Assembly (NCBI GenBank): GCA_021776475.1
Contig: JAJFFV010000005.1
Coordinates: forward strand, 1,364,001 to 1,428,000
DNA from: Parvularculaceae bacterium
Lineage (GTDB): Bacteria; Pseudomonadota; Alphaproteobacteria; Caulobacterales; Parvularculaceae
DNA length: 64,000 nt
Direction: 5' to 3'
Position numbers and translations under genes: made by a program. The notes below the pieces were generated by a model. It saw nothing but the letters and a program-made list of their open reading frames with translations. It ran no database searches and was not told where the DNA came from. This document shows, piece after piece, positions 11,507-19,810 of this stretch; position 1 is the stretch's first letter, and every line of letters begins with the position of its first letter.

Positions 11507-12034
11507 ATGGGGTTGCTTGTTGTGCTGCTTGGCGCGATTGCCGGAGCGATCTATGCGCTGGTCCGTTTTATGAGTGCCGCCAATGAAGGCCGGGAAGCAA
11601 TCAGTGACATCAAAGGGGCAGTGAGGCGCGGCAAATGGTCGAAACAAATTGACAGCCGCTTAGTTGAAAATCTTGACGACCCGCGTGATGCCGCAGCGGT
11701 CCTGATGGTTCAGATCGCGGCCTATGACGGCGAGATCACGACGCGCCAAAAGGACGCAATTACCGGTCTGATGATGCAGCATTTTCATGCCTCGCGCGAG
11801 GAAGCGGAGGGGCTCTATTCGTTTGGACGAATGGCAATCGGACAGATCAATGATGCGGCCAATGCTCTTGGCAAAATGATACGCCCGGTCAAGGAAGCGC
11901 TGACCCTTGACGAAATGAAAGAGCTGGCAGTGATGCTTGAAGAAGTATCTGAAGTGGAAGGTCCGCCAACGGAGCGTCAACGCGATCTGATCGTGCAAGT
12001 GCGCCGAGCGCTATCGCTAGATAACGTACACTGA
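11507..12034 (+). CDS. TerB-like membrane-anchored protein
   Basis: A 175-residue protein with one N-terminal membrane helix (residues 1-22) and a helical domain (about 55-165) resembling TerB/DjlA N-terminal domains: acidic and hydrophobic helices with LMVQIAAYDGEIT followed by a repeat of the same fold. TerB-type domains occur in tellurite-resistance proteins and in membrane-stress proteins, and some bind metals, but no function can be given here. No other ter genes are near. A strong AAGGAGA site precedes the start. It is convergent with the metallo-beta-lactamase gene. Confidence 0.6.
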   Translation: MGLLVVLLGAIAGAIYALVRFMSAANEGREAISDIKGAVRRGKWSKQIDSRLVENLDDPRDAAAVLMVQIAAYDGEITTRQKDAITGLMMQHFHASREEAEGLYSFGRMAIGQINDAANALGKMIRPVKEALTLDEMKELAVMLEEVSEVEGPPTERQRDLIVQVRRALSLDNVH

Positions 12035-12043
12035 AGGAGTAGT

Positions 12044-12937
12044 TTAGATCAGCCGGTATTCTGCTTCCAGCAGTTTGTTGCCGGTTCGTCTGACGGCGCC
12101 AAGCGACACCTGCCGCTCAAGGTGGGCTTGAACATTAAGCGCCGCAGCGAGGTGAAGCACCTCGTCTACGTCGGCATAAACCGTTGATACCACGTCCATA
12201 ATCCGAGTTTTGCCTTTTTTAAGTTCATTCATGATCTGGCCATCACGCATCTGGCGATGTACTTTCACGGCACGGACGAATTTCTGTGGTGTCATGACCG
12301 GCGCGCCGTGGGTTGGGTAATAGATCATGTCATCGCGCTCAATAAGCAGATCGAGGCTTGCATAGTAATCTGTCATATTGCCATCTGGCATGGCGACAAC
12401 GGTCGTTGCCCAGCCCATAATATGGTCACCCGTAAAAAGTGCCTTCTCTAAAGGCAAGGCGAAGCAAAGATGATTAGAAATGTGCCCTGGTGTCGCAAGC
12501 GCTTCAAGCGACCACTCCTGCGTTGAAATGATGTCACCATCCTTCATGACAACATCCGGCGCATAGGAAAAGTCGGACCCTTCATCAAGAAGCGGCGCTG
12601 CTTCTCCTTCCTTACTCGGATGTGCCTTGGCGCCGTAAACGGGTGCCCCAGTCGCCTCTTTCAACGCAGCAACCCCGCCGCAATGATCTTTATGCGTATG
12701 TGTGACGAATATGCGCGTAATCTGCGCGCCGGCAGCATCAAGCAGCGCCTCAAGATGAGCGTCATTCGCAGGGCCCGGATCGATAACAGCGACGCTCTTT
12801 GTCCCGACCAGATAAGTGCCTGATCCGGTAAACGTGAACGGTCCAGGATTGTCGCAGATAACCCTGCGCACCAAAGCGGAGAGCTGATCCGGTGCGCCGT
12901 AAGTAAAATCAAATGCATTAACGAAAGGAATGCTCAC
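12044..12937 (-). CDS. MBL-fold metallo-hydrolase
   Basis: A 297-residue metallo-beta-lactamase superfamily hydrolase. The zinc motif HTHKDHCGG lies at residues 80-88, and further metal ligands are seen at TPGHISNHLC and FTGDHIMGW. The arrangement, with a C-terminal helical segment (MNELKKGKTRIMDVVSTVYADV), resembles the LACTB2-like thioester/RNA hydrolase group rather than true beta-lactamases. There is no signal peptide, so it is cytoplasmic. Its start overlaps the stop of the upstream ATP-grasp gene by four bases, so the two are translationally coupled and probably work in one process. The substrate is unknown. Confidence 0.85.
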   Translation of the reverse strand: MSIPFVNAFDFTYGAPDQLSALVRRVICDNPGPFTFTGSGTYLVGTKSVAVIDPGPANDAHLEALLDAAGAQITRIFVTHTHKDHCGGVAALKEATGAPVYGAKAHPSKEGEAAPLLDEGSDFSYAPDVVMKDGDIISTQEWSLEALATPGHISNHLCFALPLEKALFTGDHIMGWATTVVAMPDGNMTDYYASLDLLIERDDMIYYPTHGAPVMTPQKFVRAVKVHRQMRDGQIMNELKKGKTRIMDVVSTVYADVDEVLHLAAALNVQAHLERQVSLGAVRRTGNKLLEAEYRLI

Positions 12938-13908
12938 GCGGCTTTATCGGTGCGCAGCTGCCCAGCCACAAAGTCTCGAAAAGCCTTGGCCAGCGCATTC
13001 ATCGCCATATGCTTGTCATGATGCGGCAGGGCGGTCGGCGGTCCCATATCGGTTTTATTGACGTCGACAACATATATGCGCCCGTCCTTGCGATCCCTTA
13101 GGACATCAAGCCCGCCAAAATCGAGGTTCATAGCAGCGGCAAAGGCCACGATCTTGTTTTCTTCCTCAGCGGAAAATTGCGCGGCAGCGTGCGTGAGTTC
13201 GACCCGGAAATTGTCGTTCGAAAAACGTTCAACAGAAGTCCTACGTTTCAGATAAACCACCGGAATTCTGCCGGCCACGATCGGTGTGCGGATGTCCGTA
13301 TAAATGCGGCCATCTTCGGTGTTATCGATCAGGCGCTGATACACATATCCCTTGCGCGGCGTGTAATAAGGGCAAGGCAGTATCTGTCCGTCATGAACGC
13401 CGTTGCGCTCGGATTTTTGCAAGGCTAGGCCGGAATGCGTCATCGGGTCCACATCGAGGGAGTAACCGAAAACGTCTTCAAAATGCCGGCCAACGGTGCT
13501 TTTGCGGATGTCAAGACAGGTGCCGTTCAGAACCGGCTTGCCAGCCGTCTGCATCGGCAGCTTATCGGCAAATTCGCTGTCCTCGAAATAAAACAGAATG
13601 TCGGCCTCGGCCGGACTACGCACAATATCCATCCCGGCCAGCTGGCTGACCGGCCAGATCGCATACCAAGGATACGGCATCGCCGGCGCAAAACAGATAC
13701 GAGTGCGCGGGTGCCTTCCGGCACTGAATTGCGCGCGCGCAAAACGTGCGGTGGTAATTGCTTTCACTTCAGCAGCAAAGCTCGCACCCCTGGCAAATTC
13801 TCTGATGAATTCGCTGTTAAGAAGTATTTCCGCACCGGTTTGTTTAACGACGATCCGACCGTCTTTCAGGGCAAAGTCTCTCAGCACAGCGTAACTCCGC
13901 CAGGTCAC
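12934..13908 (-). CDS. ATP-grasp-like protein, unknown substrate
   Basis: A protein of about 324 residues from a GTG at 13908 preceded by AGG; an in-frame TTG at 13950 would add 14 residues. The C-terminal half resembles an ATP-grasp carboxylate-amine ligase fold: basic strand regions (IPVVYLKRR), then GGLDVLRD and a metal-binding segment YVVDVNKTDMG. The N-terminal half (PYPWYAIWPVSQLAGMDIV) looks like the preATP-grasp domain that binds a small molecule. ATP-grasp enzymes join a carboxylate to an amine using ATP. The substrate cannot be guessed. It is coupled to the downstream metallo-hydrolase. Confidence 0.55.
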   Translation of the reverse strand: MTWRSYAVLRDFALKDGRIVVKQTGAEILLNSEFIREFARGASFAAEVKAITTARFARAQFSAGRHPRTRICFAPAMPYPWYAIWPVSQLAGMDIVRSPAEADILFYFEDSEFADKLPMQTAGKPVLNGTCLDIRKSTVGRHFEDVFGYSLDVDPMTHSGLALQKSERNGVHDGQILPCPYYTPRKGYVYQRLIDNTEDGRIYTDIRTPIVAGRIPVVYLKRRTSVERFSNDNFRVELTHAAAQFSAEEENKIVAFAAAMNLDFGGLDVLRDRKDGRIYVVDVNKTDMGPPTALPHHDKHMAMNALAKAFRDFVAGQLRTDKAA

Positions 13909-13998
13909 ATGAATGAACCTGATTATCTTGCCACGATAATATACCCGCAAAAAGTGAAAAATATCTGTCTACGGCCTCACTTTTGCGAAGTCACGGAC

Positions 13999-14376
13999 AT
14001 GTGTTCCAAACGTAAACAACCCGTTAACTATCTGCTCGTCGCGATCGTCATTATGGTGCTGATGCACTGTGCTGATCTGCTGGTCTCGTCGGCCCAGGCG
14101 CAAACAGGTCAGCCCTCCGCAGAGATCGGCGGTGTCGCGCTGGGTGAAAATCTTGGTGGGGTGCTCGACCGGGTCTTTGTGGCAGCGCCGCCCAATTGGC
14201 AGTTCACCGTTGCGCTGACGCCGGGCAGTTTCTTGGATTGCGGGTCAGGCATGGCGGTGGCGCAAACGGCTGATGACGGCAGGGATGTTTTCCCGGTGAG
14301 TTGCGGTGTCACGCTGACAGAAACCCTGGTCATTCCCTCAGCCAGTCGTCCCGCGCAACTGATCATCCACTATTAA
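13999..14376 (+). CDS. Small secreted protein, unknown
   Basis: A 125-residue product from an ATG at 13999, divergent from the ATP-grasp gene. The frame is open far upstream, but that part overlaps the ATP-grasp gene and looks non-coding. A hydrophobic segment (VNYLLVAIVIMVLMHCADLLVSS) followed by AQAQ is a signal peptide or anchor. The rest is a small Gly/Val-rich domain with two Cys (FLDCGSG and VSCGV) that could form a disulfide in the periplasm. It is not recognised as a known family. Confidence 0.55.
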   Translation: MCSKRKQPVNYLLVAIVIMVLMHCADLLVSSAQAQTGQPSAEIGGVALGENLGGVLDRVFVAAPPNWQFTVALTPGSFLDCGSGMAVAQTADDGRDVFPVSCGVTLTETLVIPSASRPAQLIIHY

Positions 14377-14379
14377 GCC

Positions 14380-14811
14380 TTACTTGGCGGCAAGCGATTT
14401 AAATATCGCGCGCTGGCCTGAAATATCGTAGCCGCCTGACCGAGCTTCCTCGATGAGCGTATCGGCCGATATACCCGCACGCGCCAGCGCCATGGCGCGG
14501 ATGATGGTCGATCGCATGCCGCTTTTACAAAAACCGAGCACTTTGGCCTTATCGCGGCTGGCATCCGAGAATGCCTGAAGCTGCTCAATCGAGAGCCCTG
14601 CCGCCGTAACCGGTATATATATATAAGAAAGAGCAACCGCCTCAGCCGCTGCCGCAAGGTGCTCAGCTAGCGGTTGGCCCGGTTCTTCGTGGTCAGGCCG
14701 ATTATTAATGATCAGGTCAAAGCCCTTGCTCTTAAGTAACACGATGTCTTCGGCGTTGATTTGCGCAGAGACGTAAAAACCGTTTGAGAGCTGTTTGAAT
14801 TTGTCTGTCAT
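14380..14811 (-). CDS. Blh-type phosphatase (DUF442/TIGR01244)
   Basis: A 143-residue cytoplasmic protein of the dual-specificity phosphatase fold. The P-loop CKSGMRS (C-x5-R) is preceded by the family opening (FYVSAQINAEDI...GFDLIINNRPDHEEPGQP). Members stand alone or are fused to a persulfide dioxygenase (Blh/BigR regulon). They are often annotated as sulfur transferase or protein tyrosine phosphatase, with in vivo substrate unsettled. Here it stands alone, convergent with the small secreted protein three bases away. A link to sulfide metabolism is inference only. Confidence 0.8.
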   Translation of the reverse strand: MTDKFKQLSNGFYVSAQINAEDIVLLKSKGFDLIINNRPDHEEPGQPLAEHLAAAAEAVALSYIYIPVTAAGLSIEQLQAFSDASRDKAKVLGFCKSGMRSTIIRAMALARAGISADTLIEEARSGGYDISGQRAIFKSLAAK

Positions 14812-14987
14812 AAACTTATCCAGGGCTTGTCAGGCCGCTGTATTATGCCCTGAATACAAGCGCAATGGTCAGCCGCTAGGAAGCGCAGAAATATAGCGGC
14901 AGGCCGAGATCAAAGTTTTCAACCCCTGCTGTGCAAAAAGAACATTGCAGAAAAAAAACTATCGGTATAAACGCCAGTTCTCCCGGA

Positions 14988-15062
14988 TGGGGCGTCGGCA
15001 AGTGGTAAGCCAACGGTTTTTGGTATCGTCATTCGGAGGTTCGAATCCTCCCGCCCCAGCCA
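14988..15062 (+). tRNA. tRNA-Gln (TTG anticodon)
   Basis: A full cloverleaf of 75 bases. The acceptor stem TGGGGCG pairs with CGCCCCA. The anticodon loop TTTTGGT (15018-15024) carries TTG at 15020-15022. The T arm is GGAGG-TTCGAAT-CCTCC. Discriminator G and an encoded CCA end the gene. It reads CAA and, by wobble, CAG codons. Confidence 0.95.
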
Positions 15063-15538
15063 ACCTTTCTGCTTATTAATATTGTGCTAACAATCATTTG
15101 CCATGGACAAATATTGTGCCGGTATTCGGAGTGTTCCGTTTACCACAATTTAGGAACAGCCATGGCAGAGATTTTCTGACGCACGTCGCCAATTTGCCAC
15201 GCCGTGCTCGGGCAAGTCATTATTGATTTGCGCCGCTCAAGGAACTCCGCTAATCTGTGATTTAATAACAGACCTTGATCGGTCGTTGGGGTGGGCAAGT
15301 CCTGAGAAGTGACGGTTTTTTTGAATTGATCGAAATAAAGCATTGCCTTTTGCTATATTATTTCACAATCATTAACCGGGGCTTTGACGGGACACAGTAT
15401 TACACACCCCATATGTGACGCCCTTGGGTGTTACACTCTGGCGCGGCGCTACACTTGTTAGGGCCGACATTACGGGTTTTTGGGTGGCGATCATGGTGGT
15501 CGTTACCGTCTGACCGAAGCAATGCAGTAGGTGAGCAG
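15063..15538. other. Intergenic region between tRNA-Gln and the TonB operon
   Basis: About 475 bases without a supported gene. It must hold the promoter of the TonB operon. An imperfect hairpin at 15414-15435 (TGTGACGCCC / GGGTGTTACA) lies about 105 bases before the first gene and could be an operator or leader structure. A Fur box was looked for by eye and none was obvious. Confidence 0.45.
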
Positions 15539-16306
15539 ATGATAAAAAAGATTGCTTTTTTGGGAACGGCTATAGCGATGGCTACAGCGGTTGCGATGCC
15601 GGCAGCGGCCCAGTTTAGCTCCGCAGTTAATGAGGCGAAAACGACTCAAAACGAAGCGAAGCGCTCTCAGCAAACAATCGACAGGCTGGATGACCAAACG
15701 TCAGAGCTGTTGAATGAGTATCGGGCAAATCTCAAACAATTTGAGTTGCTGTCCCGTTTCAACAAAACCCGGGCGGCTGAGATCGAAAGTCAGAAAAATC
15801 AGATCGGACGTGTTCAAGAGGACCTTGAAAACGTCGGGACCTTGCAGCTCGCCATGCTCCCGCTGATGGAAGATATGCTTGATGATCTGGAGCTGTTCGT
15901 TGCAGCCGATACGCCGTTTAACGAGAACGAACGCGATGAACGTATTGCCCGGTTGCGTACCGTGATGGCCGATTCTAATCAAACGGCCGCTCAACGGTAT
16001 CGCCTGATTGTCGAGGCCTACCAAATTGAGAACGAATATGGTCGCACGGTAGAATCGTATGAGGGTGAAATTGACGCACCCGAAGGCGCACTATCCGTTG
16101 AATTTCTGCGGGTTGGACGGTTGGCGTTGATTTACAAAAACGCTGACGATTCAATTCTGCGTATTTACGATCCGGCAGCAGGCGATTTCGTTGATCTGTC
16201 GAAATCATTTCTTGATGATGTCCGCTTCGGCTTCCGGGTCGCGAAGCGACAGACTGCACCAGCCCTTCTAACTGTTCCGGTTAAGGCACCGGCACAGGTT
16301 CAGTAA
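15539..16306 (+). CDS. DUF3450 periplasmic protein of the TonB system
   Basis: A 255-residue protein from the ATG at 15539 (MIKKIAFLGTAIAMATAVAMPAAAQ), a signal peptide; the frame is open upstream to 15428 without family resemblance. The mature part is a long coiled coil (about residues 30-110) followed by a small mixed domain ending near LSKSFLDDVRFG. DUF3450 genes regularly head operons with TtpC, ExbB, ExbD, TonB and a TPR protein in marine Gammaproteobacteria. The role is unknown; a periplasmic spacer or accessory of the energising complex is plausible. It is first of seven same-strand genes. Confidence 0.82.
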   Translation: MIKKIAFLGTAIAMATAVAMPAAAQFSSAVNEAKTTQNEAKRSQQTIDRLDDQTSELLNEYRANLKQFELLSRFNKTRAAEIESQKNQIGRVQEDLENVGTLQLAMLPLMEDMLDDLELFVAADTPFNENERDERIARLRTVMADSNQTAAQRYRLIVEAYQIENEYGRTVESYEGEIDAPEGALSVEFLRVGRLALIYKNADDSILRIYDPAAGDFVDLSKSFLDDVRFGFRVAKRQTAPALLTVPVKAPAQVQ

Positions 16307-16334
16307 CGGCAGCATGCGAAAAGGAATTAGTGAC

Positions 16335-17687
16335 ATGAAAGTTATCCGTACCCTAGGCATTTCACTCATCGCAGGTGCTGCTGTAGTTGCAATGACCAGT
16401 GTTGCGTCTGCGCAAACACTAAGCGATGTATTGAACAACGCACGTGCTGAACGCGAAGCGGTCAGAACTGAAAACGCCCAACGTGAATCTGACTTTTTGC
16501 GAGAGCGCAACACGCAGCAGCAAAAACTTTCGCAGATTAAACGGCAGGTGAATGCAGCAACGGCCGAAAGCGACCGTCTGCAGGCTGAGTTCGATACCAA
16601 CCGTGAAACAATTCAAACTCTACAAGACGAGCTCAAGACCAAACAGGGCGAATTTGCTGAATTGTTTGGGGCGGCACGTTCCGCGGCGAACGAGTTGGCG
16701 CTGCAACTTGATGAGTCAATAATCAGTGCCCAGTTGAGAGATCGTACCGGGCCTTTGCGCGAGACTGCGACAAGTGAAACGCTGCCACGCATTGAAGAGC
16801 TTGAAGAGTTTTACCTGACCATGCTCGAAGAAATGACCGAGCAGGCCAATGTTGTAAAATTTAGTGCAACGGTAAAAAGCGCTAAAGGCGAGGATGCGCA
16901 ACGTGATGTGACCCGTATCGGTCCATTTGCGGCGTCTTCCGGCGGTAACTTCATGGTCTTCAAAAAAGACGTCGGTAAGTTGGAATTCCTGTCCCGCCAG
17001 CCAGGTGCAGGGGCAAATGACGCAGCGCGCAAAGTCGAGAACTATACAGGCGGCGGTTATGTTGGCGCCACGATTGACCCGTCTTTGGGACAGCTGCTGG
17101 CTTTGTCTGTACAGACACCAACGCTGGCCGAAACTGTCGATCAGGGCGGGCCGGTTGGGTACACAATCCTTGGTGTGCTCGCAATCGCCGGTGCCTTCGG
17201 CATTTTGCGCTTGCTGTCACTGATGGGTACGTCTGGCGCGGTGCGCGGCCAGATGCGTAAGAAAAATGCCAGCAAGGGTAACCCGCTTGGGCGCATTATG
17301 ATGGCGTATCAATCCAACACATCTGCGGATGTCGAAACATTGGCCTTAAAACTCGATGATGCAATTTTGAAAGAGGTGCCGAAGCTCGAAGGTGGCTTGA
17401 ACCTTGTCAAGGTCGCAGCAGCTGTTGCGCCTCTGATGGGCCTCCTTGGCACTGTGATCGGCATGATCCAGACCTTCCAGCAAATCACCTTGTTCGGCAC
17501 GGGCGATCCGCAAATCATGGCGGGCGGTATTTCCGTCGCTCTGGTGACGACGGTGCTCGGTCTGGTCGCGGCGATACCGCTGTTGCTGATCCACGCCTTT
17601 GCCGCTGGTGCTGCACGCACCGTGACGCAAATTCTGGAGGAGCAGGCTGCGGGCATGATCGCCGAGCACGCTGAGTCGAGATCTTAA
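16335..17687 (+). CDS. TtpC-like MotA/TolQ/ExbB proton-channel protein
   Basis: A 450-residue protein from the ATG at 16335, which follows AAGGA; an earlier in-frame ATG at 16314 lacks a site. It has a signal peptide (MKVIRTLGI...ASAQ), a periplasmic coiled-coil domain (about 25-115) and a mixed domain. The C-terminal half is a MotA/TolQ/ExbB channel with about three membrane helices, including PLMGLLGTVIGMIQTF and GGISVALVTTVLGLVAAIP. In Vibrio, TtpC is an extra component essential for TonB2-dependent transport, spanning the periplasm. The gene order here supports the same role. Confidence 0.88.
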   Translation: MKVIRTLGISLIAGAAVVAMTSVASAQTLSDVLNNARAEREAVRTENAQRESDFLRERNTQQQKLSQIKRQVNAATAESDRLQAEFDTNRETIQTLQDELKTKQGEFAELFGAARSAANELALQLDESIISAQLRDRTGPLRETATSETLPRIEELEEFYLTMLEEMTEQANVVKFSATVKSAKGEDAQRDVTRIGPFAASSGGNFMVFKKDVGKLEFLSRQPGAGANDAARKVENYTGGGYVGATIDPSLGQLLALSVQTPTLAETVDQGGPVGYTILGVLAIAGAFGILRLLSLMGTSGAVRGQMRKKNASKGNPLGRIMMAYQSNTSADVETLALKLDDAILKEVPKLEGGLNLVKVAAAVAPLMGLLGTVIGMIQTFQQITLFGTGDPQIMAGGISVALVTTVLGLVAAIPLLLIHAFAAGAARTVTQILEEQAAGMIAEHAESRS

Positions 17688-17714
17688 GTCTAACGTGAGA
17701 AAGGAGCTCGGCTC

Positions 17715-18257
17715 ATGCTCGAGGTCTTAAATCCCGCAAATGCCTTCGACTCGATACGGCAGTTTCTGCAAGCTGGCGGCGACGTTCTTATGGTTATTAT
17801 GGTGGCCACTTTTGTGATGTGGGCCCTGATCCTGGAGCGCGTGATTTTCTTCTCGACCGCAGCTGGCGGTGTCAAGAAACGGGCAGTGAGAACCTGGTCG
17901 AACCGTAGAGATCACGCTTCTTGGTATGCCTTGGCGGTTCGTGACAAGCTTCTTTCTGAAGTCAAAATTGCAGCCAATCAAAACATTACCATGATCAAGG
18001 GCTTGGTTGCGATTGCCCCGCTTTTGGGTTTGCTCGGAACGGTTACCGGCATGGTTGAAGTGTTTAATGTGATGGCTGTCACCGGGTCTTCAAATGCACG
18101 CTTGATGGCCGGCGGGATTTCCAAAGCGACAATCCCGACCATGGCTGGTCTGGTTGCGTCTTTGTCAGGCATATTGATGATCAACTTCCTGGAAGCCAAT
18201 GCACGGCGCACCGTCGCAGACACAGCGGATGAACTCGACAAGACGGTGGGAGATTGA
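17715..18257 (+). CDS. exbB: ExbB (MotA/TolQ/ExbB proton channel)
   Basis: A 180-residue inner-membrane protein with three helices and the family signature (PLLGLLGTVTGMVEVFN and GGISKATIPTMAGLVASL). It forms the pentameric channel around ExbD that turns proton flow into work on TonB. It is shorter than enteric ExbB, as is usual for the second ExbB of TonB2-type operons. AAGGAG precedes the start. It sits between TtpC and the first ExbD, giving two channel-family proteins in one operon. Confidence 0.92.
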   Translation: MLEVLNPANAFDSIRQFLQAGGDVLMVIMVATFVMWALILERVIFFSTAAGGVKKRAVRTWSNRRDHASWYALAVRDKLLSEVKIAANQNITMIKGLVAIAPLLGLLGTVTGMVEVFNVMAVTGSSNARLMAGGISKATIPTMAGLVASLSGILMINFLEANARRTVADTADELDKTVGD

Positions 18258-18261
18258 TGCA

Positions 18262-18684
18262 ATGATTGATCGCAAACGCATCAAACGGCCGGAAGAGTCC
18301 TCTGAAGTCAATGTCACACCGTTGCTCGACATCGTGTTCATCATGCTGATCTTCTTTATCGTGACGGCAACGTTTGTCTATGAGGATGGATTTCAGCCCA
18401 ATTTGCCGGAACCTACTCCGGAAAATGATGTGAGCAACCCACCGCCGACGCTGTTGTTGTATGTGCAGGCGGACGGCTTTGTTCGTGTAGATGACGTCCG
18501 TCTTATCGATCCGAAATCGGTCAAGCCGGTTGCGGATGAATTTCTTGCGTCAAAACCTGACGGGTTGATTCAGATCACAGCGGCACCGGATTCAAAAAGT
18601 GGCGTGGCGGTGACAGTGCTTGACCAGGCGCGGCAGGCCGCAACGCAAGGACAGCCGGTTATTATTGCTAAAGCGGCAGAGTAA
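18262..18684 (+). CDS. exbD: ExbD (first copy)
   Basis: A 140-residue biopolymer transport protein from the ATG at 18262; an upstream in-frame ATG overlaps exbB. The single N-terminal helix has the conserved membrane Asp in NVTPLLDIVFIMLIFFIVTA. A periplasmic domain of about 95 residues follows. ExbD forms a dimer inside the ExbB pentamer and carries protons. GGGAGA just before the start lies within the end of exbB, so translation is probably coupled. Confidence 0.92.
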   Translation: MIDRKRIKRPEESSEVNVTPLLDIVFIMLIFFIVTATFVYEDGFQPNLPEPTPENDVSNPPPTLLLYVQADGFVRVDDVRLIDPKSVKPVADEFLASKPDGLIQITAAPDSKSGVAVTVLDQARQAATQGQPVIIAKAAE

Positions 18685-18735
18685 TCTCTGAAGCTTCGAT
18701 GTTTGTTGAGTTAACAGTTCTGACAGGGGCCGGAT

Positions 18736-19146
18736 ATGGCAAGAAGGCAATTTAGCAAATCAGGTGCAGACGATGACGATGTCAACGTAACGCCGCTGCT
18801 TGACATCGTTTTCATCATGCTGATCTTTTTTATTGTGACCTCCACGTTCATTAAAGAGACCGGTACTGACGTCTTGCGTCCGGATGCTCTGACCGCGGCT
18901 AAAATTCCGCTGATTTCCCTCCTCGTTGCGATCAACGATCAGGACGAAATCTGGGTTAATCGCGAACAGGTCGCTTTGGACGAGGTTGAATTCAAGGTGC
19001 GTGATTTGAGACGTGAAACACCAAACGGAAATGCTGTTGTTCAGGTAGACCAGGACGCTCGGTCTGAGCTGATGTTGGATGTGATCCAAAAGATCAAAGA
19101 TGCCGGTGTTGATGAAGTATCAATCGCGACAACGAGTGATTCATAG
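18736..19146 (+). CDS. exbD: ExbD (second copy)
   Basis: A 136-residue ExbD paralogue with the same membrane motif (NVTPLLDIVFIMLIFFIVTS) and membrane Asp. The periplasmic domains of the two ExbD proteins are diverged, so they may form a heterodimer in the channel; paired ExbD genes are usual in this operon type. It lies 51 bases after the first copy and 11 before tonB. Confidence 0.92.
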   Translation: MARRQFSKSGADDDDVNVTPLLDIVFIMLIFFIVTSTFIKETGTDVLRPDALTAAKIPLISLLVAINDQDEIWVNREQVALDEVEFKVRDLRRETPNGNAVVQVDQDARSELMLDVIQKIKDAGVDEVSIATTSDS

Positions 19147-19157
19147 GAAGACAAACT

Positions 19158-19760
19158 ATGACTTCTATTATTAGACTTATCGCAGGAGTGCCGTTGGCGG
19201 GCTTGGTGACAGTGATTCTGTTTCTGGTGATGTATGCCCTGATCAGCAGCGAAGCTGAGCTGGCGGACAAAAAAGATCCAGTAAAAATTAATCTTGGCCG
19301 AAAAATTCAAGATACAGATCTTGCCAATCAGAATCAGTTTGACCGGCCGCAACTCGATCAGCCGCCGCCGCCGCCACCCGCGATCAACAATGCCGATTTT
19401 AAACCGGAAGTCGAGGGTGTGCAGGCCGTGACGCCATCATTCGATACCAAAGTTGACATCGGTTCAGGCTTTAATCCCGACCGGGATGCGCAGCCGCTGG
19501 TCAGGATTCCGCCTCAATACCCTGATCGATGTCAGGGAAGAACAGATCCGGGTGTGAGGAAGCGTGTTCGAGTGGAATTCGATGTGACGACCGACGGCCA
19601 GACAACTAGCCCGCGCGTTCTCTCGAGTGACGATTCCTGTCTTGACAGATACGCGACACGGGCCGTGTTGCGCTGGAAGTACCAGCCAAAAATCGTCCAG
19701 GGAGAACCTCAGCCGAGGATCGGTGTGCAGACAACATTTATCTTCATTCTGGAAGAATAA
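19158..19760 (+). CDS. tonB: TonB energy transducer
   Basis: A 200-residue protein with one N-terminal membrane helix (about 10-30), a short Pro-rich stretch (QLDQPPPPPPAINN) and a C-terminal TonB domain from PPQYPDRC to the end. TonB links the ExbB/ExbD motor to outer-membrane receptors through their TonB box. The spacer is much shorter than in enteric TonB, as in TonB2-type proteins that work with TtpC. The C-terminal domain has two Cys (in PDRCQGR and DSCLDR), which could form a periplasmic disulfide. Confidence 0.92.
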   Translation: MTSIIRLIAGVPLAGLVTVILFLVMYALISSEAELADKKDPVKINLGRKIQDTDLANQNQFDRPQLDQPPPPPPAINNADFKPEVEGVQAVTPSFDTKVDIGSGFNPDRDAQPLVRIPPQYPDRCQGRTDPGVRKRVRVEFDVTTDGQTTSPRVLSSDDSCLDRYATRAVLRWKYQPKIVQGEPQPRIGVQTTFIFILEE

Positions 19761-19810
19761 CAGTTAAGGATTAGTGCGCCTGCAGACGGTCGCGAGAAAC
19801 GGTTAACAGT

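Noticed and set aside
13435-13998. N-terminal extension of the small secreted protein at 13999
   Set aside because: It overlaps the ATP-grasp gene on the other strand and lacks protein features; the signal peptide begins shortly after 13999.
15140-15343. 67-codon minus-strand ORF before the TonB operon
   Set aside because: No recognisable feature or ribosome site; the area is more likely promoter DNA.
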